64,000 nucleotides of DNA. Source: JAJPHW01 sp963799065 (lineage in GTDB: Bacteria > Acidobacteriota > Terriglobia > Terriglobales > Acidobacteriaceae). The notes under the pieces were generated by a model. It did not search any database. It saw only the letters and a program-made list of their open reading frames with translations, and was not told the origin of the DNA. Position 1 is the stretch's first letter. Each line of letters begins with the position of its first letter. Shown piece by piece: positions 43,784 through 53,217 of the stretch. The translations under genes and the position numbers were made by a program. Location: NCBI GenBank assembly GCA_963799065.1, contig CAWCVJ010000001.1, positions 124,001 to 188,000 of the forward strand. Reading direction: 5' to 3'.

Positions 43784-44766
43784 CGCCGTTCAATGGTGGT
43801 GCAGGCGGAAGGCCGCCGGTAATCGATGAGTTTGGGCGCAATGTTTCGTCGCGCGGGTTGATTCGCATACTCGTGTTTGTGTTTCTGGGACTGATCGCGC
43901 TTTGGATCATTTCCGCGTTTTTGATCAACGTCACGCGGATTGAAGCCGGTTATACCGGGATCGAAGTGAACCTCGCGGGCAGCCAACGCGGAGCGTCGCA
44001 GATTCCGATTCGCACCGGCTGGGTGTTTTATTCGCCGCTGACGACGCAGATTATCGAGTTCCCCACTTACGTCCAGACTGTGAAGTGGACCAAGGACGTG
44101 ACTGAAGGGCATCCCATCAACGAAGAGATGGGCTTCAACAGCAAAGAAGGGATGGAGATCTCGGTCGATGTTTCGTTGTCCTACGCGATTGAACCGACCA
44201 AGGTGCCTGATTTTTATGTGAAGTATCGAGTCAACAATCTCGATTTATTCACGCATGGCATTTTGCGCGATATTGTGCGCAATTCGCTGAATGAAGTGGC
44301 TTCGACGTATAACGTGGAAGACATTTACGGTGAGAAGAAGGCGCAGTTTCTGCATCAGGTGGAGCAGCAAATTCAGGATAAAGTCAGCAACGTGGGCGTA
44401 GGCATTCAACAATTCGGATTCATTGGTGCGCCGCGTGTTCCGGCGGTGATTGCCACTGCGATCACCGCCAAGGCGCAGGCGATTCAGGAAGCGGAACGCG
44501 CCACCAATCAACTGGCGACGACGCAGGCCGAGGCGGCCAAGAAGATCGCTGAAGCCGAAGGCGATGCCAAGTCGACCGTGACGCGGGCGCAGGGCGAAGC
44601 CGATGCGAACCGTATTCGGCAGACGTCGGTCACTCCGCAGTTGCTTGAGTTGCGACGGCTGGAGAACCAGCGGGCGTACATCGACAAGTGGAATGGCCAA
44701 CTGCCGAGTGTGCAGGCGGGGCAGGGAACTGGGTTCTTGATGGAATTGCCGAAATCGGCGAACTAG
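43780..44766 (+). CDS. SPFH/Band 7 membrane protein (prohibitin/stomatin type)
   Basis: 328 residues from ATG at 43780 (TGGAGGAATGT upstream; an earlier ATG in the frame lies inside the small gene). One N-terminal transmembrane helix (about 24-46), then a Band 7 domain with YTGIEVNLAGSQRG and YAIEPTKVPDFYV (about 55-250), and a long helical coiled region rich in Ala/Glu (AKKIAEAEGDAKSTVTRAQG, about 260-290). It probably forms large membrane-edge oligomers that organise proteases or lipid domains. Confidence 0.9.
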   Translation: MTPFNGGAGGRPPVIDEFGRNVSSRGLIRILVFVFLGLIALWIISAFLINVTRIEAGYTGIEVNLAGSQRGASQIPIRTGWVFYSPLTTQIIEFPTYVQTVKWTKDVTEGHPINEEMGFNSKEGMEISVDVSLSYAIEPTKVPDFYVKYRVNNLDLFTHGILRDIVRNSLNEVASTYNVEDIYGEKKAQFLHQVEQQIQDKVSNVGVGIQQFGFIGAPRVPAVIATAITAKAQAIQEAERATNQLATTQAEAAKKIAEAEGDAKSTVTRAQGEADANRIRQTSVTPQLLELRRLENQRAYIDKWNGQLPSVQAGQGTGFLMELPKSAN

Positions 44767-44792
44767 TTTTTGGTCTATTACACGGGCGGCCC

Positions 44793-45593
44793 CTACTTTG
44801 TGGCGGGGGCCGCTGCTTTTTCAGGAGCTTTTTCTTCGGGCTTGACTCCAGCCGCTTCGGGCTTTTCGGGCGGTGGAATGTATTGCACGATGAGGGTGAT
44901 GCGCCGGTTGGATGGGTCCAGCGGAGCATCCTTCCTGCGCAGCTTTTCGTCGGCATAACCTCTGACTTGACTGACTTGATCTTGACCAAGTCCGCTTTGT
45001 TGCATCAATCGGCGGGCTGTGTTTGCTCGATCGGCGGACAGTTCCCAATTGCTATAGTCTTTGCCTCCAGAGTAGGGTGTCGCGTCGGTGTGACCTTCGA
45101 CGGAAATTTTATTGGGTAGGCCGCCTAGTTCGTGAGCCAGCAGTGCGAGCAGTTCTTTTCCGGTCGCGGTCGGTATGGAATTGCCACTATCGAAGAAAGT
45201 GCCTTTTTCCGATTCCAGCATTTCGATGCGCAGGCCTTCGCTGGTGATGGTCATCTCGATTTGATCTTTCAGCTTGTTCAGGTCGGGAGTTTTCTTGATG
45301 TCTTTGAGTAGCTCTTCCTTAATCTTCTGCATGTCGTCTTTGGTGACGGTGAGGTTCTCGCCCGAGCCCGCGAGATTCGATCCCACCAGTTTGGATGTTC
45401 CCGAAGGGTCGTTGAAATATCCGGCCACGGCTTCGCGGACGGGTTGGCTGCTGCTGAGCAGCCAGAGCACGATAAACAGGGCCATCATTGCCGTGACGAA
45501 ATCCGCATAGGCGACCTTCCATGCGCCGCCGTGAGAGCCGCCGTGGGCAACTTTCTTTTTGACGATGATGATGGGGCGTAAGCCTTCTCCCAT
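44793..45593 (-). CDS. motB: Flagellar motor stator protein MotB
   Basis: 266 residues from ATG at 45593, five bases after the motA stop. TM helix about 27-46 begins WKVAYADFVTAMMALF with the proton-channel Asp (31). OmpA-like peptidoglycan-binding domain about 130-235 contains KISVEGHTDATPYSGGKDYS and SNRRITLIVQYIP. The C-terminal Pro/Ala/Glu-rich tail (about 240-266) is not conserved. Works with MotA to convert proton flow into torque. Third gene of the operon. Confidence 0.93.
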   Translation of the reverse strand: MGEGLRPIIIVKKKVAHGGSHGGAWKVAYADFVTAMMALFIVLWLLSSSQPVREAVAGYFNDPSGTSKLVGSNLAGSGENLTVTKDDMQKIKEELLKDIKKTPDLNKLKDQIEMTITSEGLRIEMLESEKGTFFDSGNSIPTATGKELLALLAHELGGLPNKISVEGHTDATPYSGGKDYSNWELSADRANTARRLMQQSGLGQDQVSQVRGYADEKLRRKDAPLDPSNRRITLIVQYIPPPEKPEAAGVKPEEKAPEKAAAPATK

Positions 45594-45598
45594 GATGG

Positions 45599-46474
45599 TT
45601 AGGCAGTCGCCGCGGCGGCGGCAGTGCCCCCTCCTTTGCAGTTTTTTTCCGTCTCCTGGAAGGATGGACGCACATGGCCGGGGATGGCGCGGCGTCCGAC
45701 TTCGATGGCCATGATCGGGGCGGTGCCTTTGAGGAAAGAGATCATGAGCACGCGCAGGAAGTAAAGATATGCGTGTTCTTCCTCGGAGGTCTTGGCCATG
45801 CTCTGCGACAGCGGGCCGACGAAGCCATAGCACAGCAGGATTCCGAGGAAGGTTCCGACTAAGGCGGCGGCGACTTTGTGTCCTATTTCTTCGGGAGGGC
45901 CGCCGAGCGCGCCCATGGTGATCACGACTCCGAGCACGGCGGCGACGATGCCGAGGCCGGGAAGAGAATCGGCCATGGTGCTGAGAGCGGCTATGGGCTG
46001 ACTGGCGGCATGATGATGAACTTCCATATCCAGTTCAAGCATCTGGTCGAGATCGAAGGCTTCGACGCCGCTGATGGCCATGCGCATGGTGTCGCAGAAA
46101 TAGTCGCGAATATGATGATTCTTTAGAAAGGCTGGATTTTTCGAAAAGATGGGACTCTTGGCCGGATCTTCGATGTCGGATTCGAGAGCCATCAAGCCTT
46201 CGCGGCGGGCTTTGTTGAGCAGTTCGTAGAGCATTTTGAGAGTATCGAGATAATATTTCTTGGTGAATTTCGATCCGCCGAAGGCTCCCAAGACGCCGGA
46301 GATCATTTGCTTCAAAATGTGCAGGGGGTTGGCGATGAAGACGGTGCCCAGGGCGGAGCCGCCAATGATGATGAGCTCGGCGGGCTGCATGAGCACTTTG
46401 ACGCTGCCGTGCTCCATGAGATAGCCGCCAAGAATGGCGCCGATGACGACGACAACTCCAATGATTAAGAACAT
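45599..46474 (-). CDS. motA: Flagellar motor stator protein MotA
   Basis: 291 residues from ATG at 46474. Four TM helices: about 2-20, 32-52, and two around 165-220, with a conserved cytoplasmic loop containing LYELLNKARREGLMALE. Pro residues next to the TMs, GGPPEEIGHKVAAALVGTFLG, typical. It forms the stator with MotB. It lies 4 bases downstream of the GGDEF-like gene. Confidence 0.93.
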   Translation of the reverse strand: MFLIIGVVVVIGAILGGYLMEHGSVKVLMQPAELIIIGGSALGTVFIANPLHILKQMISGVLGAFGGSKFTKKYYLDTLKMLYELLNKARREGLMALESDIEDPAKSPIFSKNPAFLKNHHIRDYFCDTMRMAISGVEAFDLDQMLELDMEVHHHAASQPIAALSTMADSLPGLGIVAAVLGVVITMGALGGPPEEIGHKVAAALVGTFLGILLCYGFVGPLSQSMAKTSEEEHAYLYFLRVLMISFLKGTAPIMAIEVGRRAIPGHVRPSFQETEKNCKGGGTAAAAATA

Positions 46475-46478
46475 GAGA

Positions 46479-47405
46479 TTAGATCCCCGATCCAGCGGTG
46501 GCCGAAGCGGAATGTGCAACGTTCATGACTGGAATGCGGGCCATCGATACTGCGGCTCGATCCAGCAAAGCCTCGCTCGTGTCGTCGGAGACAACGGTCG
46601 ATTGACCGAGGGAGCAGGGGATGGAAACGACATCGCCCCACCAGCGAAAGGTGAATGAGCTCCCAAGGGCGTGCAGGCGATCGACGACGGTTTTCAAGCC
46701 TTCGTGTCCGCAATCGTTGGCCAGGATGAGGAATTCGTTTTCTCCCCAGCGGCCGAAGAAGTCCGAGGGGCGAATGGCTTCGTGGATCGACTGCGAAACC
46801 AGCCGCAGGACGGACCGTTCCGCTTCCTTGCCGCAGGCGATTCGCGTTTGTGCGAGGGCATCCAGGCGCATGAGCAGGACACTGAAGGGCAGTCCATATT
46901 CGTAGAAGGCGCTGAGGCTCTCGCGGAGATGGAAATCGGTGAAGCGATGATTGGGGACTTCAGTTTGCTCGTCGAGACATCCGTGAGTGGCGAGTTCAGG
47001 TTGGACGCGGCTGCGCAAGCCAGGCAAGACTTCCTCGAAACTCTCAGTGAAGCCGAGAACGTGCCCGGATGGGCTGCGCATGGTCGTGGACCAAATCCGC
47101 ATGGTGATGCGGTGGCCGTCTTTGTGGCGAAAGTGGAGATGGGATTCGCGAGTTACGCCGTCCTGGGGGGCATGGCGGGCCTCGGAGGCGGGTTCGCACA
47201 GGCCACAGGACTGCTGGCAAAAAAGCAAGAGGCGTTGTTCGCGACCGACGATCTCGTGACGCAAATAACCACTGAGCCGCTCCGCGCCGTCGCTCCAGAG
47301 CAGCACTTTGCGCTGGGTGTCGAGGACGTAGACTCCTGCCTGCACACTCTCCAGGATGGAGCGCAGGGTTTCAGGGTCTTCGAGTTGCATCAGGGCGGCG
47401 GACAT
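46479..47405 (-). CDS. PAS protein with degenerate GGDEF domain
   Basis: 308 residues. PAS domain about 10-130 (LRSILESVQAGVYVLDTQRK; Cys cluster CQQSCGLCEP near 63-72 within it suggests an FeS or redox-sensing type). GGDEF-like domain about 155-300 carries RWGENEFLIL in place of GGDEF: the second Gly is Glu and the Asp is Asn, so diguanylate cyclase activity is unlikely. First gene of a motA-motB operon, four bases before motA, so it may link oxygen or redox state to motility without making c-di-GMP. Confidence 0.8.
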   Translation of the reverse strand: MSAALMQLEDPETLRSILESVQAGVYVLDTQRKVLLWSDGAERLSGYLRHEIVGREQRLLLFCQQSCGLCEPASEARHAPQDGVTRESHLHFRHKDGHRITMRIWSTTMRSPSGHVLGFTESFEEVLPGLRSRVQPELATHGCLDEQTEVPNHRFTDFHLRESLSAFYEYGLPFSVLLMRLDALAQTRIACGKEAERSVLRLVSQSIHEAIRPSDFFGRWGENEFLILANDCGHEGLKTVVDRLHALGSSFTFRWWGDVVSIPCSLGQSTVVSDDTSEALLDRAAVSMARIPVMNVAHSASATAGSGI

Positions 47406-47527
47406 CGCTCGATTTCTACATCGGCAACGACTGAGTAAAGTTGAACCGAGCCGTTAAGATTCAAGAACCGGCCATTTTCCGCCGATGCACACTATGCACT
47501 CCCCCTATTTCGAAAGACTGCCATTCG

Positions 47528-49912
47528 ATGCTGCGTCTCAGCGATCTATCGATGGGTCGCAAGCTGACCGTGATCATTCTGACCATTACGGTACTGGCGA
47601 TGCTGTTTGCGTGTTTGATTCTGGGCGTATTCGAATATTTTTCCTTCCGCCATAGCGCGGCTGCGGACTTGGATACGCTGGCGGAAGTGATCGCGCAGAA
47701 CAGCACGGGCGCGTTGATTTTCGAAGACGTTCGAACCGCGCAAGAGTTGTTGCAAGCGCTTAAGGCGGAGCCTCACATCACGCTGGCGTGTATCTATGCG
47801 GCCGACGGAAGTGTCCTGGCCTTTTATTCGCGCGACGGCGCCCGATTGCCGAAACTGGCGGTCAGGTTGCCCAATTATGGGCCTCAGTTTTCCAGGCGGC
47901 GCGTTTCGGACTTTCGTCCGGTGCAGATCAATGGAGATTTGGTAGGTGTGGTGTACGTTGAATCCGACACGACGGAGTTACACGCTCGCACGCGCCGTTA
48001 TCTTGGGGTTACGATTTTGATCTTGCTGGTTTCGTGTCTGATGAGTTTCCTGATCGCATCGCGTCTCCAGAGGCTGATCTCCGGTCCCATGCTGGCTCTG
48101 GTGCATACGATGCGCAAAGTGTCGGCAGGGGGGAACTATTCTTTGCGTCATACCGCGACGACCAAGGACGAGGTCGGGACGCTGGTGGCAGGCTTCAATC
48201 AGATGCTGGAACTGATCGAGCTGAGAGATGAGCAACTGATCCGGCAGCAAGACAACCTCGAGCGTTTGGTGCAGGCGCGCACCCTGCAACTGACAACCAT
48301 GAATTCCCATCTGGAGTTGGCGCGGGACGCCGCCGAAGCGGGGAGCCGGGCCAAAGGCGAGTTTCTGGCGAACATGAGCCACGAGATTCGGACTCCCATC
48401 AACGGGATCATGGGGATGACCGAATTGACTCTGGATACGGAACTGACTCCGCAGCAGAGGGAATATTTGAATATCGTGAAATCATCGGGCGAGTCGCTGC
48501 TGGTGGTGATCAACGACATCCTGGACTTTTCCAAGATCGAATCGGGAAAAATGGAATTGGAAAAGATCCCGTTCGACTTGTATGAGTTGATCGGCGGCGC
48601 ACTGCGGACGATGGCGGTTCGGGCCCATCAAAAAGGACTCGAGCTCATTTATGACGTCGACTCCGAAGCCAGTGTACGCGTGGTGGGCGATCCGGGACGG
48701 CTGCGTCAAATCATGCTCAACCTGGTGGGAAACGCGATCAAATTCACGGAGCGCGGCGAAATCGTAGTAAAAATAGAAGCGCTAGAAGATCGAGCCGACA
48801 CTCTATGTTTTCGCGTACTCGACACCGGGATTGGCATTCCATTGGAGAAACGCGAGTTTCTGTTTCACGCGTTTTCGCAGGCCGATGCCAGCGTGACCCG
48901 GAAGTTCGGGGGCACCGGGCTGGGACTGGCCATCTCCGCTCAACTGGTGCAGTTGATGGGTGGCGAGATCTGGCTGGACGCGGAGCGCCAAAATGGAAGT
49001 GCCTTTTGCTTTACCGCCCGCTTGCCCCGGCTGGCACCGGGCACTGCCAAAGTGTTCGAGCTTCCCGAGATCAACCGAGTTTTGATTCTGGACGACAATC
49101 GAACCAATCGCAGCATTCTTGGCCGGATGTGCCGCGAACTGGGGGCAGCGTCTGTGGATAAGGCAGCGGATGTAGTACATGCGATGGCGCTGCTTGAACA
49201 GGGGCGAATCCAGAAGGCTCCCTTCGACTGGGCACTCGTCGATATTAAGTTGACTTCCGGAAGCGGCTGGGAACTTGTCGAGCAGGGTCAGCGACTCGGT
49301 TTTATGGGGGAGTGCAAGATCGTGATGATGATGAGCGCAAGCCACGAAACTCGACGGAAAGAGGGGATCGAGGGTATGAATTCCCTCGGGGGAGTTGCAG
49401 GATACCTACTCAAGCCCGTACTGAAGGCCGACCTGCGTAATATATTCCTGACGTGTGCGGGTTCCCAGGCGAAGAAATCCTCTTCACCAATTGCGGCGGG
49501 AGATCCGAGTCAGAGAAAACTGCATGTTCTGGTCGCTGAAGACAATTCAGTCAACCAGATGGTGATCACGCGTCTCCTGAGCAAGCTGGGACATACGTTT
49601 GTCGTGGCGCCGAATGGAAAGCAGGCGCTGCAACAGGTTTTCGCGGCCTCTTTCGACGCGGTTCTGATGGACGTTCAGATGCCCGAAATGGATGGATTAA
49701 CCGCAACCGGCCTGATTCGTGAGCGGGAAAGTCGGGAGGGAGGACACGTTCCCATCATCGCCATGACCGCGCATGCCATGAAAGGCGACCGGGAGCGATG
49801 CGTGCAAGCGGGCATGGACGACTACCTTACCAAACCTATTCACTTTGAGGAGGTGGCACAGGCTCTGAACCGAGCGGGGAAGGAAGCTTCGGCGCGGGCT
49901 CAATCCGGTTAA
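47528..49912 (+). CDS. Hybrid sensor histidine kinase with two receiver domains
   Basis: 794 residues from ATG at 47528 (MLRLSDLSMGRKL); the frame is open upstream but that part has no conserved feature. TM helices about 15-40 and 157-180 flank a periplasmic sensor (about 45-155). HAMP about 180-235, HisKA with phospho-His in NMSHEIRTPI (near 284), HATPase with NLVGNAIKF (near 399). Receiver 1 has phospho-Asp in VDIKLTSG (near 571) and receiver 2 in LMDVQMPEMDG (near 714) and KPI. The layout is BarA/TorS-like. Divergent from the motility operon. Confidence 0.93.
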   Translation: MLRLSDLSMGRKLTVIILTITVLAMLFACLILGVFEYFSFRHSAAADLDTLAEVIAQNSTGALIFEDVRTAQELLQALKAEPHITLACIYAADGSVLAFYSRDGARLPKLAVRLPNYGPQFSRRRVSDFRPVQINGDLVGVVYVESDTTELHARTRRYLGVTILILLVSCLMSFLIASRLQRLISGPMLALVHTMRKVSAGGNYSLRHTATTKDEVGTLVAGFNQMLELIELRDEQLIRQQDNLERLVQARTLQLTTMNSHLELARDAAEAGSRAKGEFLANMSHEIRTPINGIMGMTELTLDTELTPQQREYLNIVKSSGESLLVVINDILDFSKIESGKMELEKIPFDLYELIGGALRTMAVRAHQKGLELIYDVDSEASVRVVGDPGRLRQIMLNLVGNAIKFTERGEIVVKIEALEDRADTLCFRVLDTGIGIPLEKREFLFHAFSQADASVTRKFGGTGLGLAISAQLVQLMGGEIWLDAERQNGSAFCFTARLPRLAPGTAKVFELPEINRVLILDDNRTNRSILGRMCRELGAASVDKAADVVHAMALLEQGRIQKAPFDWALVDIKLTSGSGWELVEQGQRLGFMGECKIVMMMSASHETRRKEGIEGMNSLGGVAGYLLKPVLKADLRNIFLTCAGSQAKKSSSPIAAGDPSQRKLHVLVAEDNSVNQMVITRLLSKLGHTFVVAPNGKQALQQVFAASFDAVLMDVQMPEMDGLTATGLIRERESREGGHVPIIAMTAHAMKGDRERCVQAGMDDYLTKPIHFEEVAQALNRAGKEASARAQSG

Positions 49913-49991
49913 AGGTTTTGGCACGACTGTGCCGTGCGATTAGCCTAATGGGCCATTTTCACGGAAGGGACGAAACTCTAAGCTGCTCTCC

Positions 49992-50014
49992 AGCAGCCCT
50001 GGGGGAGGGCTGCT
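49992..50014. other. Hairpin between the histidine kinase and tonB-like genes
   Basis: AGCAGCCCT / AGGGCTGCT with a GGGGG loop. It lies between two converging genes, with no T-run, so a Rho-independent role is uncertain. Confidence 0.35.
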
Positions 50015-50082
50015 CTGGCGTCCAGGGACTCGAAAGAGTTCGGGACGCCGGTTACGTCTGGGAAAGAGTTCGGAGCGCTGCC

Positions 50083-50880
50083 CTAGTCGGCCGAAATGGT
50101 GAAATTCACCGTGATCCGGGCCTCAGTCTCGACCGCTTTTCCACCAGCGAGGTAGGGTTTGAAGTGCCATTGCTTCACGGCTTCGCGGGCTGCGGCGGCC
50201 AGAATGGTGGGACCGGTTAAAACTCGCAGTTGCTGGATGTCGCCGTTGCTGCCGATCAGAGCCTCCAACACCACCGCGCCTTGAATCTTCATTTGCTTCG
50301 CCAGCATGGGATAATCGGGCTGTACTTTACGCGCGACCAAAGCGTTGCCGTCGACAAAGCCGTTGGTCGGAGCTCCGTCTGTCGAGAGCGTAACGCGCTG
50401 GCCGGCGCTGGTGGTGATGCCGTCTCCCCCGTACGAACCGGAGCCCTGGCGCGGCGTCAAATCGACCTGAATGGAGCGATTCGCGGTGTGGACGTTCTGC
50501 TCGCGATTTCCCGACACCACCTGAATTTCCAAAGGCGGCAAAACCGTTCGGTTAGTCGCGGTGATCACTGGGCTGCTTGTCAGCGCGGCTGGGTTTTCCG
50601 TTTTAGTCCGCCGCCTTTTCTCGCTGGATTGCGGTCCGGCAGCGGGGGGCGCGTTCGTTCTTGGGTTCTCGGTAGACTCCGCGTCGGGAGCGCTGGTGTC
50701 GGTCGCAGCTGTCTGCGGCGAGAGCATGTCGCTCCAGAATTCCCAATTCTTAAACGTAACCACGAGCAATGCGAAACATAGTACGCCAAGCGCGATTCTC
50801 ATCAGCCGCTGCTGACCGGGCTGAGAGTTCAGGGGGGGATTTTCGCGCCCCGCCATCGGATTTTGCTGGAGCGTAGACAT
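50083..50880 (-). CDS. TonB-like energy-transducing protein
   Basis: 265 residues from ATG at 50880 (GTG at 50886 is the alternative). One TM helix (about 26-44), Pro/Ser/Thr-rich periplasmic linker, then TonB C-terminal domain about 185-265 with QPDYPMLAKQMKIQGAVVLE and GPTILAAAAREAVKQWHFKP, both typical. It would couple inner-membrane energy to TonB-dependent receptors. No exbBD genes are adjacent. Confidence 0.88.
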   Translation of the reverse strand: MSTLQQNPMAGRENPPLNSQPGQQRLMRIALGVLCFALLVVTFKNWEFWSDMLSPQTAATDTSAPDAESTENPRTNAPPAAGPQSSEKRRRTKTENPAALTSSPVITATNRTVLPPLEIQVVSGNREQNVHTANRSIQVDLTPRQGSGSYGGDGITTSAGQRVTLSTDGAPTNGFVDGNALVARKVQPDYPMLAKQMKIQGAVVLEALIGSNGDIQQLRVLTGPTILAAAAREAVKQWHFKPYLAGGKAVETEARITVNFTISAD

Positions 50881-51096
50881 AACCACAGGATCTGGGGAGG
50901 GGGGATTACCGCCTTAGTATGCCTTGAATTCGGCTAGAATCCAAGACATATTGCGTCTGAATAACTAAAAAATAGGGCTAACTCGCGCAATCATCCTAGA
51001 AGATGCTGGATTAGCGGTGCGTACTGTCACTTTTTCGACGCGGCCACATCCCATTTAGGTTGAGTTTGGAGCATACTATGCTCGGAGGAATTCTGG

Positions 51097-51816
51097 ATGG
51101 CGCCCCGCATCGATGAGCGTAAGTTTAAGAAAATTAATCGGCGCGAATTGCTGAAGCTGGCTCCCGTGGTGGCTTTGGGGGCGTTTGCAGTGCCTAAGTG
51201 GCGCGATTCCTTGCTCAAGACTGGCGTGGGATTTGGCGATTGGGCTTCGGCGCGACTCTTCCGGGAGGGGCATTTAGCGCGCGAGTTTTCCGATTCCGAG
51301 GTAGTGCCGTTTAATAAATTTCCCATCAACGGATACGACGTTGAAGATCCTGGGGTGGATTTCGACGTTTGGACGTTGACGGTTTCGGGGGCAGTGCAGA
51401 AGCCGGGCGACTATAAACTGGAGCAAATTCAGGCTCTACCCAAAAGGCGACAGAATACAAGGCATGTATGTGTGGAAGGTTGGGACGTGATTGGGCGCTT
51501 TGGAGGAACTCCGCTGTCCAATTTTCTCCAGATGGTTGGGGCTGACACCACAGCGAAGTTCATCAGCGTCGAGTGCGCCGATGATTACTACGAATCGCTG
51601 GATATGGCCACGGCGCTGCATCCGCAGACGTTGCTGTGCTGGGAGATGTACGACCAGCCGTTGACTCGTGAACATGGCGCGCCGGTGCGGCTGAATATTC
51701 CGACCAAGGTGGGTTATAAGCAGGCGAAGTATTTGACCGACCTCAAGGTCACGAATGTGTTGCAGCGTGTGGGCTACTGGGAAGACCAGGGTTATTCGGA
51801 TTTTTATGGGCTGTGA
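51097..51816 (+). CDS. msrP: MsrP-like molybdopterin-dependent (sulfite-oxidase-fold) reductase
   Basis: 239 residues, GGAGGAATTC upstream. N-terminal twin-arginine-like signal: INRRELLKLAPVVALGAFAV (13-32). Sulfite-oxidase fold with molybdenum-ligating Cys at 125 in RHVCVEGW. Later motifs FISVECADDYYESLDMATAL and GAPVRLNIPTKVGYK. In E. coli MsrP (with MsrQ) repairs oxidised periplasmic methionine; this gene is followed by a heme b protein as in that system, though the partner here is of cytochrome b561/hydrogenase type. It is shorter than some MsrP proteins (no separate N-terminal extension). Confidence 0.85.
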   Translation: MAPRIDERKFKKINRRELLKLAPVVALGAFAVPKWRDSLLKTGVGFGDWASARLFREGHLAREFSDSEVVPFNKFPINGYDVEDPGVDFDVWTLTVSGAVQKPGDYKLEQIQALPKRRQNTRHVCVEGWDVIGRFGGTPLSNFLQMVGADTTAKFISVECADDYYESLDMATALHPQTLLCWEMYDQPLTREHGAPVRLNIPTKVGYKQAKYLTDLKVTNVLQRVGYWEDQGYSDFYGL

Positions 51817-51840
51817 GACGGCGTGGTCGGAGCGTAGACG

Positions 51841-52539
51841 ATGAGCGAACTTGTTCTGGAAGTGGTTTCGAAGGAAGAAGAGGATGTGGTTGACACGGCG
51901 GTCTATGAGCATCCGCTGCCGGTGCGCGTGTGCCATTGGGTGAATACTTTTTCGTTGTTCATCATGATGGGCAGCGGATTGCAAATTTTCCGCGCGTTTC
52001 CCAGCTTCGGGCCGAAAATTCCGCAACATAATTTGATCATTTGGCCGAAGTCGCTTGCCCTTGGCGGATGGCTGGGCGGCGCGTTGCAGTGGCACCTGAC
52101 CTTCATGTGGATTTACATGGCGACCGGCGTCATTTATCTGGCGTATCAATTGTTCAGCGGACATTATCGCCAGGTGCTTTTTGTGCCGCGCGACATCCCG
52201 GGGATTTGGCCGATGGTCAGGCATTATTTTTTCTTCGGCCCAAAGCCGCCGGCGACTGAGGCTTACAATTCGCTGCAGAAACAGGCTTACACGGGTGCGC
52301 TTGTGCTTGGCGTCCTGTCGGTTCTAACCGGCTTGGTGATCTGGAAGCCCGTGCAATTTTCGTGGCTGGGATGGTTCATGGGCGGCTTTCATTACGCCCG
52401 CATATGGCACTTCGCCATTTTGTGGGCGTTTGTGTTTTTCATTTTTGGGCATCTGGTGATGGTGACGTTGCATGGCTGGAATAATTTTGCTTCCATGTTG
52501 ACGGGCTGGAAGAAAGATCCGGAGTATGGGCCGCGCTAG
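51841..52539 (+). CDS. Cytochrome b561-type membrane partner
   Basis: 232 residues, starts 24 bases after the msrP-like gene. Four to five TM helices; His residues in PVRVCHWVNTFSLFIMMGSG (near 30), FLTFMW-type region with W and H (near 85), and YARIWHFAILWAFVFFIFGH (near 187 and 201) are candidate heme b ligands. It likely carries quinol electrons to the molybdenum enzyme, the job of MsrQ in the E. coli system, though it is not clearly of the MsrQ family. Confidence 0.82.
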   Translation: MSELVLEVVSKEEEDVVDTAVYEHPLPVRVCHWVNTFSLFIMMGSGLQIFRAFPSFGPKIPQHNLIIWPKSLALGGWLGGALQWHLTFMWIYMATGVIYLAYQLFSGHYRQVLFVPRDIPGIWPMVRHYFFFGPKPPATEAYNSLQKQAYTGALVLGVLSVLTGLVIWKPVQFSWLGWFMGGFHYARIWHFAILWAFVFFIFGHLVMVTLHGWNNFASMLTGWKKDPEYGPR

Positions 52540-52560
52540 CCGCGCCCGGAGACCCCCGTC

Positions 52561-53217
52561 ATGAACGCCATCGGCCCGATCCGAGTAACGCCCAAGATTG
52601 ACACGCGCGAGCAGGCGCTCATCCGGCGTGTGCAGAATGGGGAGCGCGAGTTTTTCTATGAGCTGGTCAAGCCTTATGAGAAGCGAGTCTATGCCGCGGC
52701 CTATGCGCTTTTGCGCTCACCGCAGGATGCGGAAGACGTTTGCCAGGAAGCTCTGCTCAAGGCGCTCACACACATTTCGCAATTTCGTTTTGAGGCGCGC
52801 TTTAGCACATGGCTGATTCAGATCACGATTAACGAAGCGCGCATGCGGCGAAGAAGGGAGCACTCTGAGATTATGGAGCCGATCGGAGAGCGTCCGGAAG
52901 AGGATGGCAGCTATACGCCGCGTGAATTTGCCGACTGGCGCGAGATTCCCTCAGAGTCCCTGGAACGAACCGAAGTTCGCGAGTTGCTTCTGGAGGCGCT
53001 TGGCTCGATAGGTGAAAAATATCGCGAGATTTTCGTACTGCGCGACATTCATCATCTCAGCATCGAAGAAGTGTCGGATTCGCTGGGCATTTCGCGGGCT
53101 TCGGTGAAGACGCGGCTGCTGCGCGCGCGGCTGATGTTGCGCGATTTATTGGCGCCGAAAATGGCAGCGGGATGGTTTACGTCCTCCCCGCTGCAGAAGG
53201 GAAACAAACCATGGTAG
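52561..53217 (+). CDS. ECF RNA polymerase sigma factor
   Basis: 218 residues, ATG with GGAGACCCCCGTC upstream. Region 2 about 25-95 (YAAAYALLRSPQDAEDVCQE is the 2.2-2.3 area) and region 4 about 145-200 (LRDIHHLSIEEVSDSLGIS and SRASVKTRLLRARLML). Overlaps the anti-sigma gene by 7 bases. It lies 21 bases downstream of the cytochrome b gene, so it is probably in the same transcription unit and may control its own operon. Confidence 0.92.
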   Translation: MNAIGPIRVTPKIDTREQALIRRVQNGEREFFYELVKPYEKRVYAAAYALLRSPQDAEDVCQEALLKALTHISQFRFEARFSTWLIQITINEARMRRRREHSEIMEPIGERPEEDGSYTPREFADWREIPSESLERTEVRELLLEALGSIGEKYREIFVLRDIHHLSIEEVSDSLGISRASVKTRLLRARLMLRDLLAPKMAAGWFTSSPLQKGNKPW

